Positions 23,953-35,222 of a DNA stretch of 64,000 nt are shown here, in pieces. The first letter of the stretch is position 1; the number at the start of each line of letters is the position of its first letter. Source of the stretch: Gonium pectorale (Eukaryota; Chlorophyta; Chlorophyceae; Chlamydomonadales; Volvocaceae); the NCBI GenBank assembly GCA_001584585.1, contig LSYV01000038.1:429169-493168 (forward strand), read 5' to 3'. The notes beneath the pieces were generated by a model that saw only the letters and a program-made list of their open reading frames with translations, was not told the origin of the DNA and made no database searches. The position numbers and the translations under genes were made by a program.

Positions 23953-26900
23953 TTACTTGCCCACCTTGCGCTTCGCCCGTGGCGCCTTCTTATACGCGGA
24001 GGCCAAGAGCAACATCCGCACCACCTTGGCGTGGCCACCTTCGGCAGTTTTGGCAACAACGTCACAGTACGCCTGAACGCACGGAATGAGTGTGCAACAT
24101 GAAGGGCCGTATGCGAACACGATCAGAAGTCGCGAGCAAGGGGCAGTGGGGGATCCCACGCACAGATAGATCGGGCGAGCACAGTGTATAAGCATTGCAC
24201 GTGCCAGCGGCTAGGAAGCTTCCTTGCTACCTTGCTGGATGGTATATATGACCCTGTGGATAGCCGTTTGTCATTGCCTGATGGAGAGCATGCCGTCGCG
24301 TGACCGACCCAAAGGAAAGCCAGCCCCATGCATTCTACCTCTACGCCCGGATCCGCGCCGGCCTCGAGGAGAATTTGCACCGCCCGTTCGTGACCGCCTT
24401 GTGCCGCAGGCATTAGGGCGCCCTACGTACCTCGGACATAGATGGGCGGACATATACACACGCGTTCAGCAGGTTGATAGAGCGCGTGCGGTTAGCATGC
24501 AGCAGGGTGGATGGATATGGGACGTATTGGACGTGCGTGCGGAAATCCAATACAGGGAAGAAGTGAAAGGAGAGCTTAAATGCCATGGCAGACCTTCGAG
24601 AGTCTCTGGCGTGTCCACGCATGGGCAGATTGATATGTAGATAGCTCGCTCACCGCCAAATCAGATGGGCTGCAGTTGTCTCCAATAATAACCGAGGTGA
24701 TGAGCTCGTCATGGCCATGCTTAACTGCGGCCACAAGTGGCACGCTGCCCTGCAAAGTAACAAATACCCACCGAGATGTATGTATGAAGTAAAGTGGGAT
24801 GGAGAAGCATGCAAATGCATGATGACGTGGCAGTTGTAAGCCCGGCGTGTGATGTCTACAAGCGCTTGGAAAGCCAGCACGCCAGCCGATGTGGAAGGGC
24901 TCAGAAGATGCACCCTATTGCCATTTATAGAGCACCAAGCGTCAGCAGCACAGGGCGTGGAGGGCGACGGCCGATGAGCGGAATGCTCGCCCGCCGGCTG
25001 CATGCGCTATCAGGTGCACTGTGGGCTACATGTACAAAACACACACACGCACCCAAACGCTAACAGACCCCATAGATACCCCATTACCGGGGCTTTCTGC
25101 ATGACCTCCTGCAGCAGTCTCAAATGCCCCCTTTCAGCTGCAATGCTTGACACCTGACGGCGTGCCTGCAACGAACAGTATTCAGGGTGGGGGGCTGACC
25201 CCGCATTGAGAACTACCAGCAGGCAGGAGGTAAACCAAACGAACTGTGGCATTAAGCAGGAAGGGCCAATGAGGTACGGCATGCGTAATGCCACAATCGG
25301 GGTGTGGGCCGATGCGTGCAATGCAGTGCGCTCGTGTGCTGCTGTCTGCAGAGAGAGGCAGTAGAGCGCGCGCTGGCAATAAAAAGGCGGAGGGTAGGTG
25401 GTGTAATGGATCGCTCGCTGTAACAATCGTAAGTATGCTAATACCCACCCAGCAGCCGACTCACCTCTGCCATCAACCCTGCGTCTTGCCCGTACACCTC
25501 AAGCAGTCGAAGCACAGCACCCACGTGGCCATTGCATGCAGCACAGTGCAGGGGCAGCTTCCCGCCCTCCAGAAGCTCCCTCTGCAACTGTGGCCAGCGC
25601 AGCGAAACAGTGCATGTACCGTACGTGCACACAGCAGCACAATAATGGTGTTGAATGCAGAGAGCCCCAGCAGGTAACACCGCATGCAGTATGTAGGCAG
25701 GGCGTAAAGGCTTGCATTCTCGTTCGGACACGGTTTGAAACCAGCAGGCGGGTGCAGGGTTAGGCGGGCACAGCAGTACTTTCAATGGGACCCTGGGTGA
25801 CAACATGCAGGGATCCAACCAGTAGATAGGCAGAGCGCATTCGGCTACAGCTAGCTACTGTTTACAATGTCAATTGAGCAAGCAGGGACGGACGGTATGT
25901 ACACCGCCGCGCCGGTAAAGGTAGTTTGATGGCAATGCAGCATTGTAAAATGCTGGAGCACGCATATATGCAAGTTGATTGGCAGGCAAAGTAAATGCAG
26001 GACTATGACAACTGTGTACGTGATGTAAGGTCTTGCATTCCGCCATACTCACATGCATGAATTGTTACTTCCGGCTACTACTGTTACTCACCGCCTCCTC
26101 CCTGAATCTGTCGGGCTGTGCTTGTATTAGCACGTCCAGGACCTCCACGTGCCCGCGCAAGGCCGCGAAGTGCAGCGCGCCCCATTCAGATGGCTGCCGG
26201 GCATGTAGCAGACTGTCAGGAATATGCCGGTTGCATGCAGGATTTCTTGGGCGGACAGCATAGGAACCGACAGCTTGGGCGGACCGAGCATAGGAATCGA
26301 GTGTGCAATAGCATCAGCCAATGCAGTAGAGGAAGCGTGTTAGTGTGTGCTGCGTGCACGGCATGAGACCCAGCTCAAACAAGTTGCTTTGCCAAAGAAA
26401 CAACGCACAATCAAACAGCAAATATATGGATTAGTATAGGGGTATATATACATGGCACGTGCACCAAAGCACGCACGCACCCCATGGTTCGGCTCCAGTT
26501 TACTCTGCAAGTTGGCCCCCAACGTCACAAAGCCCTTGATTAGTTTTGTGTGGCCGCCCAGGGCAGCCAACATGACATGTGTCCAGCCGTCCTGCACATG
26601 TGCATATGAAAAGGACAGAAGGGTCTATGCTCCCGCGATGATTTAGGAATGAAGGAGACGTGTATCCTGACACACATACATGGATTGGGACCACTAACCC
26701 GATCACTGCTGTCGAGGCCTTAACGGCCTTCCATTCCGCGTCCGCCACCCGCCTCATCGGTCACCACCACGCTGACGTACGATCCGTAGCGTATGCCCGG
26801 GGTTGATACAGGTTGGGCCATCGGACATGTCCCGAGCTATAGACGGTCTCAAGGCAGCAATGCGGATGACTTGCACGCTAATGCGCCCGTCACATCTCAT

Positions 26901-29900
26901 TATGTCCCTTAAGGAACCAGACGTTTTGCGCATGTGTAATCCACTGAGATCTTCTAGCTGGGGTAGGTGAGACACACGAGTTTGCGATAACTAGCTGTGT
27001 ATGGCCAGGCTTAGGAATTCCTAAAGATATCCTTGCAACGTACACATATCCTACCACGGTAGGGGCTGGCTGCAAACACATTACATAAAGGTTGGGCATA
27101 CATGTAGGCATCCTGTTCCCTACCACAAACCCTGTTCCCTACCACTTACCTCCAACAAGGTATGTGGCAGCTGTCGATTGCCCAACCACAACGAGCTGCA
27201 GTTATCTACTTCGTCCCATTTCTGTGCTCTTCGCGTATAAGCTCTCCTAGTTGTTCCCTGAAGCAAAAGGCATATGTATGCACATGTTCAAGACGCGTCG
27301 ACGGCTTGGTCTCATTCCAGATGGGCGGCTGGGCGGGGCATTCGGCATTGAGACCAGATAGATTTGCGCTACATACCGCGCACTGAAGGTAAAGCCCCTT
27401 GCAATATGTACCTTGCTCGTGCGTGTGTACGCCCTGATGAGCTCGAACAAGATCTCTCCGTGGCAGCGCTCCATGGCCAGCACTAAAGCCGTCTTTGTGT
27501 TCTGCATGCACTCAAACAACTAATGAAACGAGGAATAATGTCGGTAGTCTCAACCATAATACCGTGAAGCCTCAACAGCCATACTGAAAGTCATGCTGTA
27601 TGTGCATATTGCGTTGTATTTGTCAAGTATCCCACTTTGTATCGCTCATAGTCCACTTTGCTGATGTCGGCGCCCTCGGCGAGCAGCAACTTGACCGCCT
27701 CCAGGTGTCCACCAACGGTCGCGGCGATAAGTGGTGTCCTACCATCCTGCATGCGCACACATTTACATCGCCAAGACTCACAAACACGATCTTACTTTCA
27801 AACTGCCCGGCGCGCGGAATCATCACCGGCAAAACGGTCGATGGAAGGGCATTCACGCACACAGTCAGCAGATGCAGGGGGTACCCACGTGTACATGGCC
27901 AAATGCTAGCGGCGTGCGAAAACATGACTCAAGCTTGTGGCTGCAGCATGACATGACAGCACACGGCCAGCTTGCTTGTTGCAAAATGACCGGGAACATG
28001 TACTAATTACCCTCTGGTCCACAGCGTCCTTGTTGGCTCCGGCCCGAATCAGCTCGCGCATGACACCCACGTGCCCCCTCGCGGCGGCCGCAATCAGGGG
28101 CGCCAGGTCGATCTGGGGGCGTACGGTACGTGTCCACGTTAGCATGTACGCGTGTGCTCATCAGCAGTAAGGTCCTCTGACAGATCCGTTGCATGAATTG
28201 TTGGCGGAGTGCAAGTAAGGTTCATTCCTTGTTGCTCGCCCGCTTGCTTGTTGCTGGGCGAAACACACACGAGCGATGATGCATTGGCCACATACAACAC
28301 CGCCTGCTGCAGCGCGTTAGCCCGCCTCAGTGCTGCCTTACTAGGAGGTGCAGCGTCGTCACAGCAGTGCGGCTCAACAAGCGTTCCATGCACGCACTAT
28401 CCATAACCTCACTTGGCAATCTACCTTGACAACCCGAGAACCGTAACGCTGCCTTCATTCTAGTTCACGTGCATGCACGCAGCGACGGCGGCCCCTACCT
28501 CTTTAACAGCATTGACGTCAGCTCCTTTGCCAATCAGCATTTGAGCCACTTGTGCGTGGCCCTCCATGGAAGCCAAAATCAGCGCAGAGCGGCCACGCTG
28601 TTCGACGAACGGCGCACACAAAGCACACACAAAGACACGCATGAGGTGCTGCAGTGATGGAACCGCATAGACGGCGGGATGCTTAGCGAGCTTCCAAGAA
28701 TGAAGGAGAGGCGAGCATGCAGCAGACATCGGCTGATATGCATGAAAAAGCAAATAGGACCAAACAATAATTCAGCTTGCGCTCGGCTTAACGCATACCC
28801 TCACCGTGTCCACAGCAGCTGCATCGGCCCCGGACTGGAGAAGATAGCGCACCGTCTCGGTGTGACCCTTTTCCGATGCCAACAGAAGCGGTGTCGAGCC
28901 AGCCTGCGGTGTCGAGCGGGTGCGTAATAATCGGCAGCGGCTCGTGCAGCAGGGCGTGCGGAAACATGGTGGACAGGCGACTTACACAATTACACAATCA
29001 GGCTAGGCAAAGATATTCACTATCCTACTCGATCGCTAATACACATGACCGAGTCAAGTCGTTGTTGGCGGGGTGAGGGCCTCGTCGTTTGCTTGAAGCT
29101 TTGCTCACGTATGCAAAGTAAATCATAACCGTTGCGCCGGCGCGGCATAGTTCATGCCATTCTGCCGGTCAATCAACCAGGCAAGTAAGATAGCCTGCCT
29201 ACATCCGCTCACACCCAATTTGGGACTGACCGTGTTGGTCAGATGCAAGTTTGCGTGGTACTCAGTAACCAGCATCTTCAGGACTTCGATGTTGCCCGCA
29301 AGTGCCGTGTGATGGATTGGGGCGCTGCCATCCTGCAAGCAAGCGGTCGTCCACCTGCTGCTGTAAGCATCACCCCATTTATGTGGTACACAAACGTGAA
29401 GAAGTTGACAGGCAATTAAACAGAGTGCTTGCTGAACAGAGGTCATCAAGCCATACATACCTGATCCAGTGCCGCAGGGTCGGCACCACCATCTTGCAGC
29501 AGGACTCGTACCACCTCCAGGGGCATCTTCTTCGCGCCGCATGCCAGGTGTACGGGGGTACGGTGAAGCTGTGTACGGTGCACGTACGGCGGGTGGACAG
29601 GCCCCGACATGGGGGTGACGCCAAGCGTGAGAAAGGTCCCGGGACATACGTTATCACTGTTGAATGGCGGGCGCCAGCAGGCAGGTGGCGGTTGGCGGTT
29701 GGCGATTAACCAGCCACAATGTAAGACAACACGCTGTAGGGCTGTGCTTGTGGTGAACTAACGGGGGCTGGCTGTTAGCTAAACAATGCCAAACCGATAG
29801 ATATATAGGTACTGCTTGCTTTGCTACGGAAACAGAACCCCGCGTCACCCCGTTGTGGATTGATGGGTGATGACCAGTTCAGCGAAGCTGCGGTGAGCGA

Positions 29901-31312
29901 GGTCGCCGTTAGAGGATGTGCTTGCGGCCGCCATCGGTGTTAACGAAGGTGATATGAATGAGAGACGGACGGAGAACGCTTGGTGCTGTGTGTGTGCTGC
30001 ACGGATAGATACATTACGATAAACTATCTACGATACACCAGTGCCCAAGTAGGCGCAAGACGCAAGCAACGTCGATATCTGGTATGGGGCTTTTAATACA
30101 ACCCGCATCAACGAACTCCACGTCCAGCAGGGTTTGGTGGGCAGCGTATCGTAATGATGCCTGACATGACCTTGATCGAAGTGGTCTTGCCACACCTACC
30201 CCAAGTATGCAAGGGTCCCTGCGTGTGCATGCGTGATGCAGGCGTTCAGGTCTCTATCCAGTGGGGGCACTTCTTACCTTGTCCCGTGCATTGCAGATGT
30301 TTGTTGCCTGCTGTCGGGGACCTGTGTGGGGCTGCTGCTGCTGCTGCTGATTTGTGTTGCCCCAGCCGATAAGCTCCTTGACCACAGCTAGGTGCCCATT
30401 CGCTGCCGCCACGTGGAGAGGCGTGGCCCCATCCTGTATGTGCAAGTGGGTAGAGATTGCATATGCATATGCAATCCAGAACTCCATCCAGCAATAAGCT
30501 GAATAGGAGGATGGACTTCCACGATTCAGCGTCGTGTTATTTGTGCCAAAGACTCTATGGCCTCAGATGGAGAGACATTTCAATTTCTGAAGGCTTTATG
30601 AATGGCAGGCATGACATAAGTAATACTTACAAAGTCATGGCAGACTATCTCAACGCCTGAACGAAGGAGGTCCGCAACGAAATCCGCTCGGTCTGTCAGG
30701 CAGGCTTCGTGCAGGTGCGTCCAACCAGGGTTTGCCTGCGTACCGTGAATGTCAGCCCGCACTATCTACACACAGCAGCACGTGCAGCGGCAGCAGAAGC
30801 AGATAGGAAGTGCTGCCCGGCAGTTAATGGCCTCCAAATGCTAAATCAATGTCAAATCGTTCAGTGAAGGAAAGAAATGCACAGACAGGAAAACTGTGCC
30901 CAGAGAAAAATTCATCACGCTGCTTACCTTTGCATTCTCCAAACGATATTCCTTCTCCCAATGACGAGTGAACCTGAAAGTGCAGATAGACGGCAGGAAT
31001 AGTAACAGTGCTAGCATCGCAAGGTTTTCTTTGACACTCCAAGGACACAGAACCTACCTCTGATCCCACAGGATGATTGCGGTCGCCAATATGTTGTCAT
31101 GAATGCGCGGGAATGAACGTATACCCTCAACCTTGCGGTGCCCTCTAGACAGGGCTGGCTAGCAAGATGTCACCTAGTTCCGATGGAACGCAGAGTGCGA
31201 GTGCAAGCATGGATGGAGAATGCTGTTGTTGCAGCGATACTTACAGTCTCGTGAGACGCATCCCAAGCTTTCGCTTGCGCTGCTTGTGCTGGGACTGTTG
31301 CCCTGGAATGAC
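23953..31312 (-). CDS. Ankyrin-repeat protein, about one repeat per exon
   Basis: Exons on the minus strand: 31245-31312, 31058-31144, 30928-30973, 30631-30735, 30278-30433, 29461-29568, 29231-29332, 28805-28903, 28499-28597, 28011-28112, 27636-27746, 27412-27501, 26481-26591, 26092-26193, 25465-25581, 25088-25153, 24654-24749, 24345-24422 and 23953-24072 (stop). They total 1863 bases, 621 codons, in frame. From 30735 onward every exon is phase 0-0 and most carry one ankyrin repeat, for example DGATPLHVAAANGHLAVVKEL and DGRTPLIAATVGGHLEAVKL. The N-terminal exons give a charged non-ankyrin region (IRSFPRIHDNILATAIILWD). The C-terminus is basic (KKAPRAKRKVGK). Ankyrin arrays bind protein partners; no enzymatic domain is visible. 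A six-codon CAG run lies in exon 30278-30433. The true start is not certain. Confidence 0.75.
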
Positions 31313-32039
31313 CTGCGTACGGACGTGCATGTGCTCAGCGCACACCGGTTGGTGGTGTCATTGCATGGCGGAGCAACATACAAGCAATCTACGTAATCTA
31401 TCAATATACCAATCTGATTATCTAAAACCTATCAGAGCGAATACACAGTCTACATATCTGCGTGATGCAAGCAATCTAACACCTCGATTGCCGCGCGCGC
31501 TGGACAAAGAGGGGTCACTATGAGGCAAGCAAGCGGCCTCACTACTAGGAAGTACGCACCCAAAGAAGCTGCCAGTGTGCAGCACACAGCAGCTCAACCA
31601 GCGCCAAGAGGCGCCACCCCACACCCATGTACAGCAGCAAGGTGCACGCCTGTGAGAAGTACCAGGCACAGCTGTGCGGGCCAAAGGATTGCTGCTGCCG
31701 GAACAGAGATGCGTTCTTGTCAGGCCCTGGATAGTTGAGGGTACATTCGCAGCTCTGGGTCAGTTTGAACTGGGAGTGTGGGCCACCGACAGAGTGGCAC
31801 CTACACATGAGGACGATCAAGCTATATCTAACAGAAGAGAACATTGCATAAAATCACTGCTTTGCATCAGCCCGCCTGCCGTACAGGCATTGTTATGCCT
31901 TCCATAGCGGTGCTTACAAGGTGCGCCACGCACGCCCACGCACGCCCACGCCCGCCCGCACGTGGAGCAAACTCGACGGAAATATATACCGGAACGGGTT
32001 GCCTGCCACATGCATCAATCATACACATATGACACTCAC

Positions 32040-32190
32040 CATCCGCACGGAGCCTCTTGTCTACGCCACATATGCCGTAACTGTAATATGCCGCGAGGAT
32101 CTCAGATTTACGGTCCGCCAAGTACTGCTTGAGTTCCTGTATGGTAGCGGTAGTAACAACAGCGCACTTCCTTGCATTCGCATGCAACAT
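32040..32190 (-). CDS. Candidate first coding exon of the ankyrin gene
   Basis: An ATG at 32190-32188 opens MLHANARKCAVVTTATIQEL and runs to a strong GTGAGTG donor at 32039, phase 1. The sequence is protein-like and helical (ELKQYLADRKSEILAAYYS). To reach the exon at 31312 (phase 0 in) at least one intermediate exon is needed; a frame entered by an acceptor near 31733 (GPDKNASLFRQQQSFGPHSC) is a candidate. It could instead be a separate small gene. Confidence 0.4.
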
Positions 32191-32273
32191 TTTCAGCTCC
32201 GGTAGAAGTTGAAGCCATTTAAAATCACACAAAGACGACCGTGTCCTATCTCTATCTGGCAATCTATCTATAT

Positions 32274-33000
32274 TTAAGGCTTAGGCCTGGAGGGGCGAAG
32301 CCCCGAAAGGGCTAAGCAGAGTTCTGTACGGAAGTAGTACAGCTGTCCTGAGCTTAGCGCTGCTCGCTCTCCCTGTATGTTCGGCATTCTGCCTTCACAG
32401 TTGAGAGCTTGCATCGCTTGCGAGCTGACTCACTTCCCTCCCTTTTGTCGCCGAGCCTCCCGGCTCTGTCCCACCCGTTCGCAGCCCTCGGAGCGGCGGC
32501 GCATCCGCACGGCGAGCGACCCCTGCCGGACACCGGGCGCGGGTTTTGGGTCGGGGGGGGGCTTCGCGGGGGTTCCGGCGCGCCCGGGCGGACGGCCGTA
32601 TGGTCCCCGCCCGGTTGGAGTGTGGCCGGTGGGGGGATGTGTGGTGGTCGGTCGCGGGCGCGCGCGCGTGAGAGCTGCGGGGAGGTTTTTTGAGTTTCGG
32701 CCCCGGGTCCAGTTTTTACTCCCCGCGCTACCTCTCGCGTGCTTCGTTGCAGGAACCTGGGGCGGCCGGGCCGCGCACCTGCCTGGTGCGCGGCGCGCGG
32801 CAGCCGCCGGTGCCGGCGGCTTGGGGTTCGGGTCGGCCGGTCTCTGCTGGCCGGTGGGTGTTCGGTCGGGCCTCGGGCGCGGGCGCCCGACGTCGTTGTT
32901 CCGTTTTGGCGCGCTGGTTTCTGCTGTGTAAAGGTCCTCGTCAATGCCTTGGGGTCCGGTTGCCTCCACCGGGTCATCACCGAATTGCATTAAAGCGAGG
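32274..33000 (+). mobile_element. Second retroelement fragment sharing the 22231 leader
   Basis: Bases 32274-32436 are nearly identical to the leader at 22231-22388. The following GC-rich stretch to about 33000 differs from the other copy. It contains long open frames on both strands, including a Pro/Arg-rich minus-strand one starting at 32990, whose reality I cannot judge. The right boundary is a guess. Confidence 0.5.
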
Positions 33001-34482
33001 GACAGCTACTGTAGTACAGAACTGCGAGCAGTGAAATGTTACAAACGTGGACCAACAATCCAGGTACCAACACAGCAAACTGCTGGTGGGCTGTGAAAGT
33101 TAATCATGCATGCAGTCGTTTTCAAATATCTGGCTTGCCGGAGCCATTCTACATGACGTGCCCATGCATCCACTCGTGTGCATGCAGGTCTAGCTGTTGC
33201 CCCTAAAAGCCACAATGTGTTCACGACTATTGCGAATTACCTAAATAGCTTTGTTCGACTGTTCGCGTCATTATTTGATCTGGACTGGTGGGCTGTGTGT
33301 GAACGGTGGCTTCGCGATTAGAGAGGGGGAGGGGAAGAGAAACAGGGAAAGCTCTACATACTCCAATCAAGGCACGCTCATACACATACACCCCGCGTAC
33401 ACAACGACGCCATCACCTTCGTGGTTACGCTCGTCATATGCGTTTTCCTTTGCAACACATGCGCCCCGCATCGTAAACACATTAAACGTGGGTCACGACG
33501 GCCCCTCCCCTCACTCGCCGCCCCGCTCCCACCTCCCTCCACCTCCTTCCAACACCCTACTCCTCGCGCTTCCGCCACCCCCCAACGTCACGCGGGCAGC
33601 CTTGCAAGCAACGCGGTTCCTCTGAACCTACTCCCGCCTTACCCTACCCTAATTCGACTTGTCAACGCCGCCTCGCTGACGGACCATGTTCAGGCGCGAG
33701 CCCCCCGCGCCGCCGTTGCCGTTGTCGTTGCCGCACCCCTCGCCGCCGCCTCCGCCATAACCCCCGCCAGCCACGAGCACCTCCCGCAGCCCCGCGCCGC
33801 CTCCGCCTGCCTGCTTGTCGGCGGCCTTGAGGCGGCGGTGCACCATCCGTGCGCACGATGCTGGGTAGAAAACCCCTAAGCAGTTCATTTGAAGCAATCT
33901 ACGCATAGCGTTGCTTGTGCTTTTGTATATACGCGGCCTGCATTGCCTGCCGCCGTAGACATCCGTTAACACCATGACATCATAATACAAAGTGCATACT
34001 TCGAGGTTGCCTTCCCCGTTTTTGGTTCTTTTTTTATACAAGATCAAACGGTTCTATAAACGTGTGGCCTCCAAAGCGTCCCCTGCCATATATTGCACTC
34101 AAACATAAGTGATCCAAACGTGAACCACGTAATATGCGAGCCTGCACATCATCATATGTAGAGACCCGCACAGCCTCTCATTAACATTTCCTTCCGACAG
34201 CCCTGCCGTAGCATCTGTTCCGGGTAAGTGCGATTGCGATGCGGTGCCGTGGAGGAGTGTGTTGGGGTTGCCCTAATAAGAGACAGCATACGTCGCGTCT
34301 CCACACATTGGTGGTCATCACAATCACGTGCAGGAGCGGTCTGCTGCGGCGTACGCGTCCGCGCCTGCACGGGCTTACTTATGCTCATCCGCCAGTTGCT
34401 ACTACCCTGCCTCCCCACTCCACAGCCTGGAGCCGTGCTGCCGGTTTTAGTCAGGCTGCACCATTGAGGCCGACGGCTGCCA
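33001..34482. other. Spacer 3' of gene 3, with a Gly-rich frame and a tail relic
   Basis: A pyrimidine-rich stretch lies at 33480-33600. On the minus strand, a frame ending at 33649 encodes VHRRLKAADKQAGGGG and a Gly/Asn-rich run, possibly a terminal exon entered by an acceptor near 33862, but I find no linked exon. Bases 34330-34480 resemble the 3' tail region of genes 1 and 4 on the minus strand. Confidence 0.35.
34330..34482 (-). pseudogene. Relic of the Ser/Arg-rich C-terminal tail, beyond the gene 3 stop
   Basis: Read on the minus strand, one frame gives GCGVGRQGSSNWRMSISKPV followed by QARTRT. In gene 1 the corresponding DNA encodes the tail around RQRSGKAGLEQVAEEEKPEP. The similarity is at DNA level with frameshifts, so gene 3 appears to have lost this tail after acquiring a stop at 34483. 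Confidence 0.45.
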
Positions 34483-34677
34483 CTACGCCGAGTCTCCAGC
34501 AGAGGCCTCACTAGTCACACTGTTGCGCTCTGCCGTTCCCCTGACCGTGTTGACGATGTAATTGAGCAGTCTAGCTGCCCGATTGCGAAGCTTGTCCCAG
34601 TGGTGCCTCAGCAGCAGGCCCATAAATCCCAGCAGCAGCGCTGTGTTCATGATCACGATTATCAGGCCCACGGCCAT
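34483..34677 (-). CDS. Gene 3 alternative last exon B
   Basis: A second copy of the terminal exon, entered by the same TACAG acceptor in phase 0. It encodes the last membrane segment (MAVGLIIVIMNTALLLGF) and ends NSVTSEASAGDSA. It differs from copy A by a few substitutions and by the last residues. Use of this exon would require skipping copy A. Confidence 0.6.
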   Translation of the reverse strand: MAVGLIIVIMNTALLLGFMGLLLRHHWDKLRNRAARLLNYIVNTVRGTAERNSVTSEASAGDSA

Positions 34678-35222
34678 CTGTACCAATAGTGAAGGAATGG
34701 GCGGGGGCCACGTTGGTTTCAGGTGTGTGGAGGACAAGAGGGAAGCAGAATGCATGGGTGTGTATACACGTGGTGTTAGCATAGTTCAAGCTCACAGCCC
34801 TACAATGCCCCAGAAATACCCGAGGCACACATGTTAGCTGGCATAGTTCCGTCAATGATTGATATAACTAGTCACACTGTTGCGCTCTGCCGTTCCCCTG
34901 ACCGTGTTGACGATGTAATTGAGCAGTCTAGCTGCCCGATTGCGAAGCTTGTCCCAGCTGTGCCTCAGCAGCAGGCCCATAAATCCCAGCAGCAGTGCTG
35001 TGTTCATGACCAAGATTATCAGGCCCACGGCCATCTGTACCAATAGTGAAGGAATGGGCGGGGGCCACGTTGGTTCCAGGAGTGTGGAGGACAAGAGGGA
35101 AGCAGAATGCATGGGTGTGTATACACGTGGTGTTAGCATAGTTCAAGCTCACAGCCCTACAATGCCCCAGAAATACCCGAGGCACACATGTTAGCTGGCA
35201 TAGTTCCGTCAATGATTGATAT
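34510..35222 (-). repeat. 357-bp tandem duplication covering the last exon of gene 3
   Basis: Bases 34510-34865 and 34867-35222 are almost identical, with a period of 357. The unit includes the terminal exon and its upstream intron with the acceptor. Confidence 0.9.

Noticed and set aside
32377..32990. Overlapping long frames on both strands in a GC-rich stretch
   Set aside because: Low-complexity Pro/Arg/Gly sequence within a retroelement fragment. No domain and no splice evidence, so not called as genes.
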